Shown: positions 26,266 through 35,199, counted from the first letter of the stretch. The stretch is DNA of 64,000 bases from Longimicrobium terrae (GCF_014202995.1 NZ_JACHIA010000011.1:62001-126000), one strand, 5' to 3'. Program-made: numbers and translations. Notes: generated by a model from the letters alone, not told the origin.

Positions 26266-27502
26266 GGCTCACCTGGACAGGGTTGAAGTGGTTGGTCAAC
26301 GAAACGTGAAACTGGACCGCTACCAGCGTACCGGGAAAGAAACGGCTGAGCGTACGGGCCGCGGCTGGATTGGGGGGATACCTGAGATCGTTTGCGTTGT
26401 TGAGCGCGACGGTCGCACGCTTTTCCTCGGGTATTCCCTCGCTGGAGAGGTGCCGGCCATCCAGGAGCACATGTGTGTTCCCAGAAAGTAAGCACATCCG
26501 CGGCGCATGATCGGCTGGAGACGTCTCTATTGCGGTGTTCAGAAATTTCAGCATCGAAAGGAACCCGCTTCCTTTCTTCGTTGGCCCGGAACCCGGGCGG
26601 CTCGTTACTTGGTTCTGCAGCGCCAACAACGTCCACACGCCCTCTTCGGACCAGCTCGAACCAAAGGCTCCACGCTGCGATGCTACGTACATCTCAGCAT
26701 TCTTCCGGAGCGCCGAGTTGTGGGGTAGGCGCAGCATGGTCTGATGAATCGTTTCTCCAAAATCGAAAATTACGATCTGGCACTTGCCCCAGTCAGGATC
26801 GGCGAGCTTCCGGAATGAACTAGCAATCCACCAATCACCGCTTCCATGCTCGACCGCATTGTCGATCGCGGCGAGTAGAAACTGGATCAGCCGGTCGCCA
26901 AACTGCAGTGTCATGACGCGATCGCCGAACTGCTCCTCGATAAGAACAGGAATCCGCTCAACTCTTGATGCACGCTCTTCCGCAAGCAGCAACTTCGTAT
27001 CGGGTCTACTGACCGAGTTATAGCGTTCCAGCGGAAGCAGTGGAATGTCCCAGGTCGGCTCGTACCCAAATTCCTTCAGGACAGCCGGCGTGCCGAATCC
27101 CGCAACGCAACTTCGAGCATCCGGCTCCTTAGGGTACTCCCCGTTGACTTCGATCTTCTCCAGCCGAGCCTCCTTTGCCAAAGCCGCGGTCAACGCTTCA
27201 GCGCAGAGATCGACGTTGACTGATCCCTCCTGATCGAACCACAGCTTTCTCGCACCCCCGGCAACGGCTTGCGCGATCTTCGTCAAAACCTCCAAGGTTG
27301 ACTCGGGGTCATCGAAGATCGAGCAGGTGGAAGGGAAGACCAACTTCACCGTTGCCGGCCTCCTGCGCTTTGGAATCCGTGCCCCCACCCGCTCGAGATA
27401 TTTACCGAAAAAGCTGGTAGTCGGGTTCGACGCGTCCGGCTTCGCCTGCCCCTGCGGCACGCTCACGACCTGTGGCGCTCCGGCGCGGGGCTTAGCACTC
27501 AT
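26177..27502 (-). CDS. Histidine-kinase-like ATPase (GHKL fold)
   Basis: A 441-residue protein with a C-terminal half that carries GHKL ATP-site boxes: N box FLLAAIDNAVEHG near 215, G1 region IVIFDFGETI near 245, and G2 KKGSGFLSML near 310. The N-terminal half (residues 1-200) has a beta/alpha domain with VKLVFPSTCSIFDDPESTLEVLTKIA. No His-phosphotransfer or transmembrane region is present, so it is not a classical sensor kinase. The 89-base overlap with the STAS-like gene indicates translational coupling. It heads the minus-strand cluster down to the S8 protease. Confidence 0.7.
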   Translation of the reverse strand: MSAKPRAGAPQVVSVPQGQAKPDASNPTTSFFGKYLERVGARIPKRRRPATVKLVFPSTCSIFDDPESTLEVLTKIAQAVAGGARKLWFDQEGSVNVDLCAEALTAALAKEARLEKIEVNGEYPKEPDARSCVAGFGTPAVLKEFGYEPTWDIPLLPLERYNSVSRPDTKLLLAEERASRVERIPVLIEEQFGDRVMTLQFGDRLIQFLLAAIDNAVEHGSGDWWIASSFRKLADPDWGKCQIVIFDFGETIHQTMLRLPHNSALRKNAEMYVASQRGAFGSSWSEEGVWTLLALQNQVTSRPGSGPTKKGSGFLSMLKFLNTAIETSPADHAPRMCLLSGNTHVLLDGRHLSSEGIPEEKRATVALNNANDLRYPPNPAAARTLSRFFPGTLVAVQFHVSLTNHFNPVQVSHERPSEDRRTGFGQAHAAVGADLLGRRMG

Positions 27503-28545
27503 GGAGCCCTCTACGTGTCACACGGATGCGCGGAACACGATGCGGCCGCGCGCATCCTATACGCGTGGCCGCCCCGCGGGCACTCGCGATCCACACGCGA
27601 GTCGAGGAATCGTCTGAAATGGAGACTTTGTACGGAACACAGCGCCCAACGTGCGCCGACGGTCGGACGACCGCGGAGAGGGCATCGAGGTGCTTACGCA
27701 TCAAGAGATCAGCAATGGACGCCGGAACCAACCACGGGGGCTGGTCCGAAGAAATCGTTTGTTTTCGGAAATTAATGAAGGCCGCGCGGCGGCAAAGGCC
27801 AGTTCCCCTGCGCCCCATTTCGGCCCTCAGTGGGCGAAGATAGTCTGGTCCCCTCGCTCGTGCAATCATTTCGTTGTCAACGTGAGCGTCGTGTCGCTTG
27901 CACTGCCTGGTCCGCCTAAGCTGCTGGCGCTGATCGTCTCTGGCATGGGCGTCTCAGCCTCCCGTCGCGCACTGCCACTGATCCTGCATCTCGTCGCAGT
28001 ACTATCAGCAACCTGAGGCGTGCTACACTTGCCTGATAAGCATAACGCATCGGCCCGTTGCGCGCCACTCATTTAACGTCGTCTTTCGTCTAAGGTCGCG
28101 GCTCAGCAATGGGGTTGGGACTCGTCTTCACGAATGGTGCCGAACGGTCGGGATGCCCGGGGTCTGGGCGCGGAGCAGGGCTACGGACCCTCCGTACTTT
28201 TCGTCCCAACATCGCGGCTTGGTTCGCGGGGCATGCGGCGAGAGCGCGGAGCGACGAACGTCCCCCGCCTCGATCACCGCTCCGCTACGCGCTCCTGCGG
28301 GACTGCTCGGCCGACCGGGATGGTGCCGATCCTCCGAAGCTTTCACCCTTGGTGCTTCAGGAAGCTGGAGCGCCAGGCAGCGATCGAATCATCAACCCTC
28401 TTGCGGGAAACAATGCAATCCCGCTACATGATGTTTTGTCGGGATCGGTTCGCTTCCTCCGGTTCTTACACGGGATAGTGATCAGCTTGCCAACGCCGCC
28501 CAAGCGATTCCACCTCATCATCTTTGCTTCATCTCAAGGGAGATC
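27503..28545. other. 1-kb divergent spacer without a supported gene
   Basis: The stretch separates the ATPase-protease cluster from the MBL-C25 gene. Several open frames of 60-170 codons exist on both strands (for example 27866-28072 minus, 28109-28627 plus) but lack ribosome sites or protein-like composition. It probably holds both promoters, perhaps a small RNA or remnant gene. The MBL-C25 ribosome site (GGGAGATC) is at 28536-28543. Confidence 0.35.
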
Positions 28546-31107
28546 ATGCGCATTGACGTGCTCGACGTGGGTAGAACCAAGTACGGGGATTGTGTGCTGG
28601 TGCGTGAGGGGGAGCGGTCAATTCTGATCGATGGCGCACATCCCGGCGACGTCGCGCTCCTTCGTTCGCAGCTCAAGCAGCTGCTTGGTGGCGACGCACC
28701 GTTCCGGGTAAACCTCCTCGTGGTCACGCACTGCCACAACGACCACATCGGCGCGCTGCCCGCGATGATCACGGGAGGGATTCTGCAGGCAGACGTGGCG
28801 CTCGTGGCCGATGAGAACTTCGGCTGGGGGCGCGACAGCGACGGCGTTGGCCCGGTGGACACGCTGGAGCTCTCGCCCATGCAGCGCACCCTGGTTGCCG
28901 CTCTTCAGGAGGAGGATTACACCAGCCTCAGTGACTCCGAACTCGAGGAAATCTTCTTTCAGGATGTGACGCTGGAGGAGAGGTACAGGGAGATGCTCCG
29001 GCAGTTGGAGGAGCAAGGGACCCGTGTCGTGCGGTACGCGGGCCAAGCCAAGGTCAGGGAGGTCGAGCAGGAGTTCGCCGACTTCGGTTTGGGGATCCTG
29101 GGCCCTACCCGTGACCACCTGATCATCTGTGCGGAAACAATCGCCAGAGCGACGGATGACATCGGCACGATGGTCAGCGAGCACTACCCTGCCGATGCTG
29201 ACGATCCCGTGTCAGCTGTGAGCGTTTATCGTCGCCTCATGCGCGGAATGGCCGACGCGTTCGAGGGCGCGGACATGCCGGGGCCAGGCGCAGCGAAGAA
29301 CGACCAGAGCATCACGCTCAAGGTCGACGCAGGTGGTTGGAGCGCGCTGCTCGCGGGCGACATGCAGTTCGCCGAGCCCGAGGTGCCCGGCCTTGGTAAC
29401 GAAATGCAAGCCCTTCGCGAGCGTGTAATCGAAGGCGGTCCTTACGACTTCATCAAACTGCCCCATCACGCCAGCTACAACGGGCTCGACGAGAGCGTTC
29501 TTGATGAGTGGGCAGACACGCGCCTGTTCGCGCATACCGGTGGAAGCAACGACCCGCACCACCCTGAGGAGGGGGTGCTGAACCTTCTGGAATCGCGGAA
29601 AGATCAACTCAAGTTTGCGCGCACCGATCGGAACGGTACCATCACCATCGAGAAGAATGGTCCTGTCCGCATGTCGGTGATCAGAGGTAAGCTGAACGAC
29701 TTCAGCGTGAACGAGGTTCAAGATGAATCCGAGTTGGCGGAGCCACAGCCATCTCCGTCTTCGATGCCGCGGGTCGCAGTCCCACCGGCAGTTGCCCGGC
29801 CGGCGGCTCCCCCGCCAGCACCGTCCGTCACCTTCGCCCGCACGGACAGCAGCGACTCCGTGGAAATCTTTGCGCGCCTGCCGCATCGCTCCACGAAGGT
29901 GACGCTCACAATCGAGGTGGAGCCTGGTCAAGCACCGGCTGCTGGTCCTGCGTATCCAGCCATGGTTCCTCCCGCTGAGGATCGCGAGGTACCCGGGGCG
30001 GATCTAGTAGGCGGGGGCCGGGAGTTGCCGGCCTTGCTGTTCGTAACGTGCCGGTCACGGTTGGAGGCCAACATCGGGCAGGTTGAAGCCGCGCGTGTGT
30101 TTGCCATGCTGGAGAAGACGCCGTCGACCACAGTTTTGGAACTCCCTGACGGGATCACCACGGCCGAAGAGGCAGCCACGCACGTCCGCCCCCATCTGGT
30201 CCGGAACAACTACGCGGGCGTTGTCGTACTTGGCGGATACGACGTGGTTCCGGCAGATCAGCTGGACGTCCTCGATGCCGCCGACCGCCGGGCTCTCGAG
30301 GCCGCCGGACGGATTGAGTGGGACGCCGATCGCTTCATCGTCTGGAGCGACGACGTGTATGGGGACAGCGACGGTGACTTCCTGGCCGAACTCCCCGTCA
30401 GCAGGATTCCGGATGGAAGACGCGCGGACGTAGTCTTCGCGGCGCTGCAGGCGCCCCGATTCGCTCCGGGGCAGCGCTTCGGCATCCGCAACCTGAACCG
30501 CCCGTTCGCAGTCGACGTCTTCCCGGGTCTTCCAGGCCAGGGAGGGCAGTTGGAAGTGTCGGAGCACTTCGGTCCTGAACACGTCCCGCCCGATGCTGCT
30601 GTGGGAGCGGTGTACTATATGCTGCACGGTTCCGCGCGGGATGCGACGCGGTTCTGGGGTGAGACTCCTGGTGGCGCTGCGTTCGAAGCGGTCGCGGTCG
30701 AGAACGTACCGGCTCACGCTCCGGGCACTGTCGTACTGACAGGATGCTGCTGGGGCGCGCTGTCCATGTCGCCGCCGGCGTCCAAGGCTCGCCCGGATAC
30801 GCTGCTCCGGCCACGGGGGCCTGAGGCATCGATGGCGATCGCGTATCTCCGGGCGGGAGCACTGGCGTTCGTGGGCTGCACGGGATCGCACTACTCCCCG
30901 CCGCACCCACCTTATGGTTATTTTGGTAGGCCCCTGCATGACGCGTTCTGGAGAGCGATCAACGCGGGAGCGGCACCAGCCGAAGCTCTTTTCAAGGCTA
31001 AGGCACAATACCTTGCTGGCTTCCCGCACGGCAGGACGGACCGGTTCAGCAAGGCGGTTGAGGCGAAGATCCTGCGGCAGTTCACCTGCCTTGGGTTGGG
31101 GTGGTGA
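28546..31107 (+). CDS. Metallo-beta-lactamase fold fused to gingipain-like (C25) protease
   Basis: 853 residues. The N-terminal MBL domain (1 to about 390) has the metal motif H62-x-H64-x-D66-H67 (THCHNDH), D272 (AGDM), and H307/H308 (LPHHAS); the ComEC-like layout suggests a phosphodiesterase or nuclease rather than a beta-lactamase. A Pro/Ala-rich linker (about 398-430) leads to a clan-CD cysteine protease of C25 type: the acidic YGDSDGDFLAELPVSRIP stretch at about 605-622, catalytic H694 (YMLHGS) and C734 or C735 (LTGCCWGA). No signal peptide, so it acts in the cytoplasm. Fusing a metal hydrolase to a caspase-like protease implies a two-activity effector. The specific combination is unusual to my knowledge. 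Confidence 0.8.
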   Translation: MRIDVLDVGRTKYGDCVLVREGERSILIDGAHPGDVALLRSQLKQLLGGDAPFRVNLLVVTHCHNDHIGALPAMITGGILQADVALVADENFGWGRDSDGVGPVDTLELSPMQRTLVAALQEEDYTSLSDSELEEIFFQDVTLEERYREMLRQLEEQGTRVVRYAGQAKVREVEQEFADFGLGILGPTRDHLIICAETIARATDDIGTMVSEHYPADADDPVSAVSVYRRLMRGMADAFEGADMPGPGAAKNDQSITLKVDAGGWSALLAGDMQFAEPEVPGLGNEMQALRERVIEGGPYDFIKLPHHASYNGLDESVLDEWADTRLFAHTGGSNDPHHPEEGVLNLLESRKDQLKFARTDRNGTITIEKNGPVRMSVIRGKLNDFSVNEVQDESELAEPQPSPSSMPRVAVPPAVARPAAPPPAPSVTFARTDSSDSVEIFARLPHRSTKVTLTIEVEPGQAPAAGPAYPAMVPPAEDREVPGADLVGGGRELPALLFVTCRSRLEANIGQVEAARVFAMLEKTPSTTVLELPDGITTAEEAATHVRPHLVRNNYAGVVVLGGYDVVPADQLDVLDAADRRALEAAGRIEWDADRFIVWSDDVYGDSDGDFLAELPVSRIPDGRRADVVFAALQAPRFAPGQRFGIRNLNRPFAVDVFPGLPGQGGQLEVSEHFGPEHVPPDAAVGAVYYMLHGSARDATRFWGETPGGAAFEAVAVENVPAHAPGTVVLTGCCWGALSMSPPASKARPDTLLRPRGPEASMAIAYLRAGALAFVGCTGSHYSPPHPPYGYFGRPLHDAFWRAINAGAAPAEALFKAKAQYLAGFPHGRTDRFSKAVEAKILRQFTCLGLGW

Positions 31108-31175
31108 GCAGCACGACGAACTCGCCGCGGATATGCCGGGACGAGGGCACGCACAATTGGCGCGGAGGCGCAACT

Positions 31176-31508
31176 ATGCCGGAGAAGAGCATAAAGCAGA
31201 TCGTTGAAGACGAGATGCCCGATGTGGAAATAGTGGAAGAGCCAACAACAACGCGTAACAAGGGCGCCTCCCTCCGTGTGCGGGCCGGCGCCTCGATCGC
31301 TGAACTGCGCAAGAAGTACCTGGGTGACGATTACGGGGAAGAGCTGTTCGCGCTTTCGGCTGACTCGAATGACCATGCCGATGACGAGGACGACATCGTG
31401 GTCAAGAACATCAAGGCGAAAAGATCTCCCGCGGATCCCGCAGATGATCCGGGTCCCCGATCAGTGATTGTGTCTCGGACAAGGGGCATTATCGGCCTGC
31501 AGGGCTGA
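31176..31508 (+). CDS. Small partner of the MBL-C25 gene
   Basis: A 110-residue protein with GGAGG upstream of ATG 31176; the frame is open earlier but overlaps the MBL-C25 tail. It has an acidic N-terminal half (IKQIVEDEMPDVEIVEE) and acidic middle (DSNDHADDEDDIVVKNIKAKR), then a basic/hydrophobic C-terminus (SVIVSRTRGIIGLQG). No domain recognised. Its position 68 bases after the protease gene and its exposed Arg/Lys sites suggest a substrate, inhibitor or recruitment factor for the C25 domain, which in gingipains cuts after Arg or Lys. That is speculation from context. Confidence 0.6.
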   Translation: MPEKSIKQIVEDEMPDVEIVEEPTTTRNKGASLRVRAGASIAELRKKYLGDDYGEELFALSADSNDHADDEDDIVVKNIKAKRSPADPADDPGPRSVIVSRTRGIIGLQG

Positions 31509-31738
31509 GCCCCCCATCTGACAACCGACTCGTGTCCGGCTGCCACCTGGTCAGTGGCTCTGCGACGGCTCGCCCACAGCCTGTGGGGCTTGGTCCAGCG
31601 GCTGGACTGTCTCCGTCGTGAATCGGCGGCAAGAGAAACGGTCGCTGCACGCGGCCGCCAGCGGAAGCGCGTCGCGCTCTCGCCGGCGGCCGCGCTGCTG
31701 TTCCCCCATCCCAAGATCAGTGACTGGCTCACCGTCAG

Positions 31739-32725
31739 CTACGCATCACCTGGCAATCCGCTGTCCCCATATCCCGGACGGGTAAGTTCAGCCTTGCAAA
31801 GTTGAAAGTACCTGCACCCGCGGCAACGATGCCGAAATGCTGGGAGGGCGAGCGGAAATGAGCTACGGCTCTTCGGCAGGTTCGCCTGTGGGTCGGATAG
31901 GCACTGGCGCATGCCCTCAACGCTCTCCCGGATGCGGTGTTCGGCGCGCATGAGATCCAGGCGCGTGATCGTAAACCCCTCTTCGTCGCTCTCTGCCAGG
32001 TACACAGCCCTCCCACTCCACCTCCCTTCCCCGAAGACGAGCCCAAGCCGTCGCTGGGCGAACCACGCATAGGTGGCGATCTGCGCGTGAACGTCCGGGT
32101 CCCCGCGTTTCCCAGACTTCCAGTCGACGAACGTGCATTCCCCGCCCGGCCCCGCCATGACGAGGTCCGGCGCGGCGTACACCGGGGTGCCGTCCAGTTC
32201 CGCGGTGGAAAGCGAGTCCACCACGATCAGCCCCTCCGGCGGAAGCATGCGCGCTGCCTCCCAAACAGGGGAAGCCAGAAGATTCCGTACACATGGCTTC
32301 AGCTTCGAACGGACGGCGGCGACCTCGCGGGGGTCGAAGGTCCCAGTGTAGTAGACCGATTGCAGCAGCGGATACCGTTTCGGGTCGCGGAGAAAGTCGG
32401 CGCGGCGGACCGCGCAGGCCGCGTGCAACGCGATTCTCACCTGGTCCGTCAGCCGGCCCTCGTCCGGCGCCGCCCGCCTCTCTTGGATCGCGGTGGCGAT
32501 CTCCCTCGCGGACTCGTGAATCGCCTGTCCAAGGACCGAGTGTAGGGTCGTAAGGTGCTTCAGCCGCCAGGCGAGTTCCGCGTCGGGCGGCGTACCTGGA
32601 CCGCGGCGCCACCCATCCTGCGAGCCGTAGTAGCGCCAGTAATACGCACGCGGGCACTCCTCCAGGAGCCGCCCGCGCGAATGCGACCAAGAGAGTTGCG
32701 TTGAGCGCTGCACGGCCGTTTCCAT
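31739..32725 (-). CDS. Cas4/AddB-like Fe-S PD-(D/E)XK nuclease
   Basis: 328 residues from ATG 32725 (METAVQRSTQLSWSH); 16 upstream residues in frame are not supported. It shows the RecB-family nuclease core: an N-terminal SYS-type helix with C24 (LEECPRAYYWRYYG), then PDLV, VDWKSGK (catalytic D-x-K) and QIATYAWFAQRR, in the expected order. The C-terminus has C-x2-C-x5-C (CRGCRYFQLC), so with C24 it can hold a 4Fe-4S cluster like Cas4 and AddB. No cas or rec genes adjoin it. Single-strand exonuclease activity in repair or defence is likely. Confidence 0.85.
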   Translation of the reverse strand: METAVQRSTQLSWSHSRGRLLEECPRAYYWRYYGSQDGWRRGPGTPPDAELAWRLKHLTTLHSVLGQAIHESAREIATAIQERRAAPDEGRLTDQVRIALHAACAVRRADFLRDPKRYPLLQSVYYTGTFDPREVAAVRSKLKPCVRNLLASPVWEAARMLPPEGLIVVDSLSTAELDGTPVYAAPDLVMAGPGGECTFVDWKSGKRGDPDVHAQIATYAWFAQRRLGLVFGEGRWSGRAVYLAESDEEGFTITRLDLMRAEHRIRESVEGMRQCLSDPQANLPKSRSSFPLALPAFRHRCRGCRYFQLCKAELTRPGYGDSGLPGDA

Positions 32726-33084
32726 CTGCGACTCCACTTTGTTGACCGAGCCGGCGGCCGATCCGCGCGGCATTCAGATATGGAGACGGTGGTCTGACAC
32801 CCCTCCGCGCGCTGTCGCGTGAACGGGAGACGAGTGGGCGATGCGGGTGGTGGGTTCGATAGCGAAGACCAAGGGTGCGGCGGAACAAAAGACGACGCTG
32901 GCCCGGGCCGCGCCCGGGCCGGGGTGGGGAAAGTCAGAACAAGATGGATGATTCCGAAGTTTCCCTGTTCCACCCGCGAACTCGCGAGTATGATTCACAT
33001 GTCAGAGCGGGACGTCCCCACGGGCTCTCCTGAACCGATGGTGAAGCGATCAAGGGGCGGACCGACTCGAACCCAGACAGCACA
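32726..33084. other. Divergent spacer with two palindromes
   Basis: No gene supported. An inverted repeat with perfect 9-base arms and a CGC loop (GGCCCGGGC / GCCCGGGCC) lies at 32900-32920. A perfect 10-base palindrome ACTCGCGAGT at 32980-32989 sits about 95 bases before the XRE start and is a plausible autoregulatory operator. Confidence 0.45.
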
Positions 33085-33480
33085 ATGAGCACAGAACCGA
33101 TTCCCGGGAGAGACCAGCCCTTCGGAGAATACTTCAAGGCACTCCGCCGGAACCTGGGTCCGATGACGATGCGTGAATTCTGCAGCATCCACAATCTGGA
33201 CCACGGAAATCTCAGCAAAATGGAGCGTGGACTTCTTCCTCCTCCACGCACAACTGAGAAGATCAGCGTACTCGCCGTAGCCGTTGGCCTGAAACCGGAA
33301 ACGCCCGAGTGGCAGGACTTTGTTGACCGGGCTTATGCCAGCCGTGGCGAGATCCCCCCCGACCTCGCCACGGAGGAAGCCATCGTGAACCGGCTTCCGG
33401 TTCTCTTCCGGAGCTTGAGAGGCGGGCCGGTGACAGAAGAAGAGGTTCGGCTCCTCATGCAGTTAATCCGAAACAGCTGA
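33085..33480 (+). CDS. XRE-family regulator paired with ImmA/IrrE protease
   Basis: A 131-residue protein with a Cro/C1-type helix-turn-helix near residues 14-70 (FGEYFKALRRNLGPMTMREFCSIHNLDHGNLSKMERGLLPPPR) and a helical C-terminus (TEEEVRLLMQLIRNS). The next gene starts one base after its stop, forming the usual regulator plus metalloprotease module in which the protease cleaves the repressor under stress. Nearby operator candidates are at 32980-32989 and 34143-34172. The ATG at 33085 has a weak ribosome site. Confidence 0.85.
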   Translation: MSTEPIPGRDQPFGEYFKALRRNLGPMTMREFCSIHNLDHGNLSKMERGLLPPPRTTEKISVLAVAVGLKPETPEWQDFVDRAYASRGEIPPDLATEEAIVNRLPVLFRSLRGGPVTEEEVRLLMQLIRNS

Positions 33481-33481
33481 C

Positions 33482-34096
33482 GTGAGTCATCCCCGTCCCG
33501 CCGCCCGTTTTCTGAGCTACGGGGACATTCGCGCGTCCGCGAACCACCTCCTTCTGACGCATTTCGGTAAGATCCAGCTCCCGGTTGATATCGAATTGCT
33601 GGTCGAATATCACCTTGATATCGAAATCGAGTTCATCCCGAACTTGAAGGCCAGCGGCGGGGCCGATGGGTACCTCGAACCCAGCCGTATTGCGGCTGAT
33701 AAAGCGGCATGGAGCGCAAACACCAATCGATACCGATTCACGTTGGCGCACGAACTCGGGCACCGGATACTCCACCCAGACTTCCTCAGTTCTGCCGCCT
33801 ATCGCACAGAAAGCGAATACCTGGCGTTTCAGCGTTCACTGCTGGAAGCCGATCTCAGGCGCTACGAGTGGCAAGCGAACTGTTTCGCGGGCAACATCTT
33901 GCTCCCCGCGGAACCTCTCGCTGAACAGGTACGCGAAGGAATCAGCGTGTTGCGCCCCGCTGGCCACGCCCTTGATTTGTGCGAACTCCACGATTGCGAG
34001 CGACTGGCCAGATGGATCGCAACACAGGCCCGTGTCTCCTTGGATGTAGTCATGCGCCGTGCGACCGAAGAGGGGCACTGGGTTTCCTTCCGGTAG
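33482..34096 (+). CDS. ImmA/IrrE-family metallopeptidase
   Basis: A 204-residue protein starting at GTG 33482, one base after the regulator stop. The zinc motif HELGH lies near residue 96 (RFTLAHELGHRILHP), with a downstream EWQANCFAGNILLP helix that carries the third metal ligand. The family cleaves partner repressors in response to signals (ImmA cutting ImmR). Here the partner is the XRE protein immediately upstream. Function as a switch for the following sigma gene or neighbours is inferred from order. Confidence 0.9.
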   Translation: MSHPRPAARFLSYGDIRASANHLLLTHFGKIQLPVDIELLVEYHLDIEIEFIPNLKASGGADGYLEPSRIAADKAAWSANTNRYRFTLAHELGHRILHPDFLSSAAYRTESEYLAFQRSLLEADLRRYEWQANCFAGNILLPAEPLAEQVREGISVLRPAGHALDLCELHDCERLARWIATQARVSLDVVMRRATEEGHWVSFR

Positions 34097-34142
34097 CCAA
34101 GCGCACAGGGGTTGACTGAAGAAAGCCCGAAGCCTACCTTGG

Positions 34143-34172
34143 TGTAGAAATTTACAGATGTATAACTCTACA
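34143..34172 (+). promoter_or_regulatory. Tandem TGTA-N6-TACA operator candidates
   Basis: Two matching dyads lie 16 bases apart: TGTAGAAATTTACA (34143-34156) and TGTATAACTCTACA (34159-34172). They are in the spacer after the ImmA-type gene, 80 bases before the sigma-like gene, as expected for a dimeric repressor bound on one DNA face at about 1.5 turns. Confidence 0.6.
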
Positions 34173-34253
34173 ACAAGAGAGGTTCACCATGGGCGTCCAC
34201 GATCACCGCCGCCGGTCGGTCGGACCAGCGCTCCTCATGTGGAGGAGTGCAAG

Positions 34254-34898
34254 ATGACTTCTGGCGACCCAGCCTCACCGATCGAGCTACTTCACCGGGC
34301 GCAGTCAGACGACGAAGCGGCCTTGGGTCAACTCCTCGACGCTGTGGATGCCCTTGTCCTGCGGCACGTCCAAAAGATTCTCGGCCGAGACAACCCGCAC
34401 GCACAAGACGTCGCGTGGGATGCTCAATCGCATGGGGCGATGGTGATATGGCAGTGCCATGCGACGAATGACCGGGAAGTGTATGGCTGGTTTTGCTCGA
34501 TTGCGCGGAACGCCGCTCTCCGAGAACTCCGATTGTCCCGAGAGCCAGGCCTGATATCTCTCTCGAACGACAAGGCAAGCAGCCTCCGGGTCCCGCTCCC
34601 GCGCAGCGTGCGGGACGAAATGATTTTCACGGCTACGACCACACGTGACCGGTTGGCGGGCCCGACGAGGCGCCTTTTGTCGCTGCGCCTCGATCACGGA
34701 CTATCCTGGGCCGAGATCGGAGTCGATCTGGGCATTCCGCGAGACGCCGCCAGAAAGCGGTTTCGACGCATGATCGTGAAGCTGCAAGTCGAGGCAAAAC
34801 GACTGATGCTGGAGCGTGCGGCCGCACGCGGCGAGGACGTGCAGGAACTGGAGAACTACCTGGAAGCACTAGCCAGAGGTAGAATAGGGCCTAGCTGA
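34254..34898 (+). CDS. Sigma-70-like factor (ECF type)
   Basis: 214 residues from ATG 34254, which has GGAGGAG nine bases upstream; the longer frame to 34158 lacks this. Region 2-like sequence (LHRAQSDDEAALGQLLDAVDALVLRHVQKILG...HAQDVAWDAQSHGAMVIWQ, then VYGWFCSIARNAALRELR) is followed by a region 4 helix-turn-helix (RLLSLRLDHGLSWAEIGVDLGIPRDAARKRFRRMIVKL). No anti-sigma gene is recognisable next to it. The twin dyads upstream suggest repression. It probably directs transcription of local accessory genes, not shown. Confidence 0.75.
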   Translation: MTSGDPASPIELLHRAQSDDEAALGQLLDAVDALVLRHVQKILGRDNPHAQDVAWDAQSHGAMVIWQCHATNDREVYGWFCSIARNAALRELRLSREPGLISLSNDKASSLRVPLPRSVRDEMIFTATTTRDRLAGPTRRLLSLRLDHGLSWAEIGVDLGIPRDAARKRFRRMIVKLQVEAKRLMLERAAARGEDVQELENYLEALARGRIGPS

Positions 34899-34936
34899 CG
34901 GGTGCTACCCAAGCCGAGCGAGCTAAATTCTATGGT

Positions 34937-35194
34937 ATGGCAATGACTGAATCCGATATCCCCGGCACGGAAGCACTGGAGAAGAGCTTCTTCGCGCAGT
35001 TGATGGGCGACTCGCTCTCGCTCGAGCGCCTCATCAGTGCCGGTCAGCTTGCGACTGAGACTAGCCCGACGGATGCTGAAATCATCCACGCCAACGCCGG
35101 CCGCACGGACGAGCCGGTTTCTGCACGTGCGGCGGCAGTTGCCCGACTCGCGATAGAAGCAAAACGTCAGGCCCCGCCACACGGCACGGCCTGA
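34937..35194 (+). CDS. Small unrecognised protein after the sigma gene
   Basis: 85 residues, Ala/Glu-rich and mainly helical (LEKSFFAQLMGDSLSLERLISAGQLA... RAAAVARLAIEAKRQ). No membrane or zinc motif, so not an obvious anti-sigma factor. The gene starts 39 bases after the sigma stop, and its own stop codon lies inside the right arm of a terminator hairpin (35162-35199), an economical ending that supports the reading frame. May be a sigma partner; unproven. Confidence 0.55.
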   Translation: MAMTESDIPGTEALEKSFFAQLMGDSLSLERLISAGQLATETSPTDAEIIHANAGRTDEPVSARAAAVARLAIEAKRQAPPHGTA

Positions 35195-35199
35195 CGTTT
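35162..35199. terminator. Bidirectional terminator
   Basis: Perfect 12-base arms AAACGTCAGGCC (35162-35173) and GGCCTGACGTTT (35188-35199), with a T-rich right edge and an A-rich left edge. It lies between convergent genes (stops at 35194 plus, 35213 minus) and contains the plus-strand stop codon. Confidence 0.85.

Noticed and set aside
27990-28110. Integron attC-like sequence (TTAACG..., TCTAAGG)
   Set aside because: No matching core sites in inverted orientation and no integrase nearby.
28109-28627. 172-residue plus-strand frame running into the MBL-C25 gene
   Set aside because: Composition and lack of a start signal suggest background; the MBL-C25 start at 28546 is clear.
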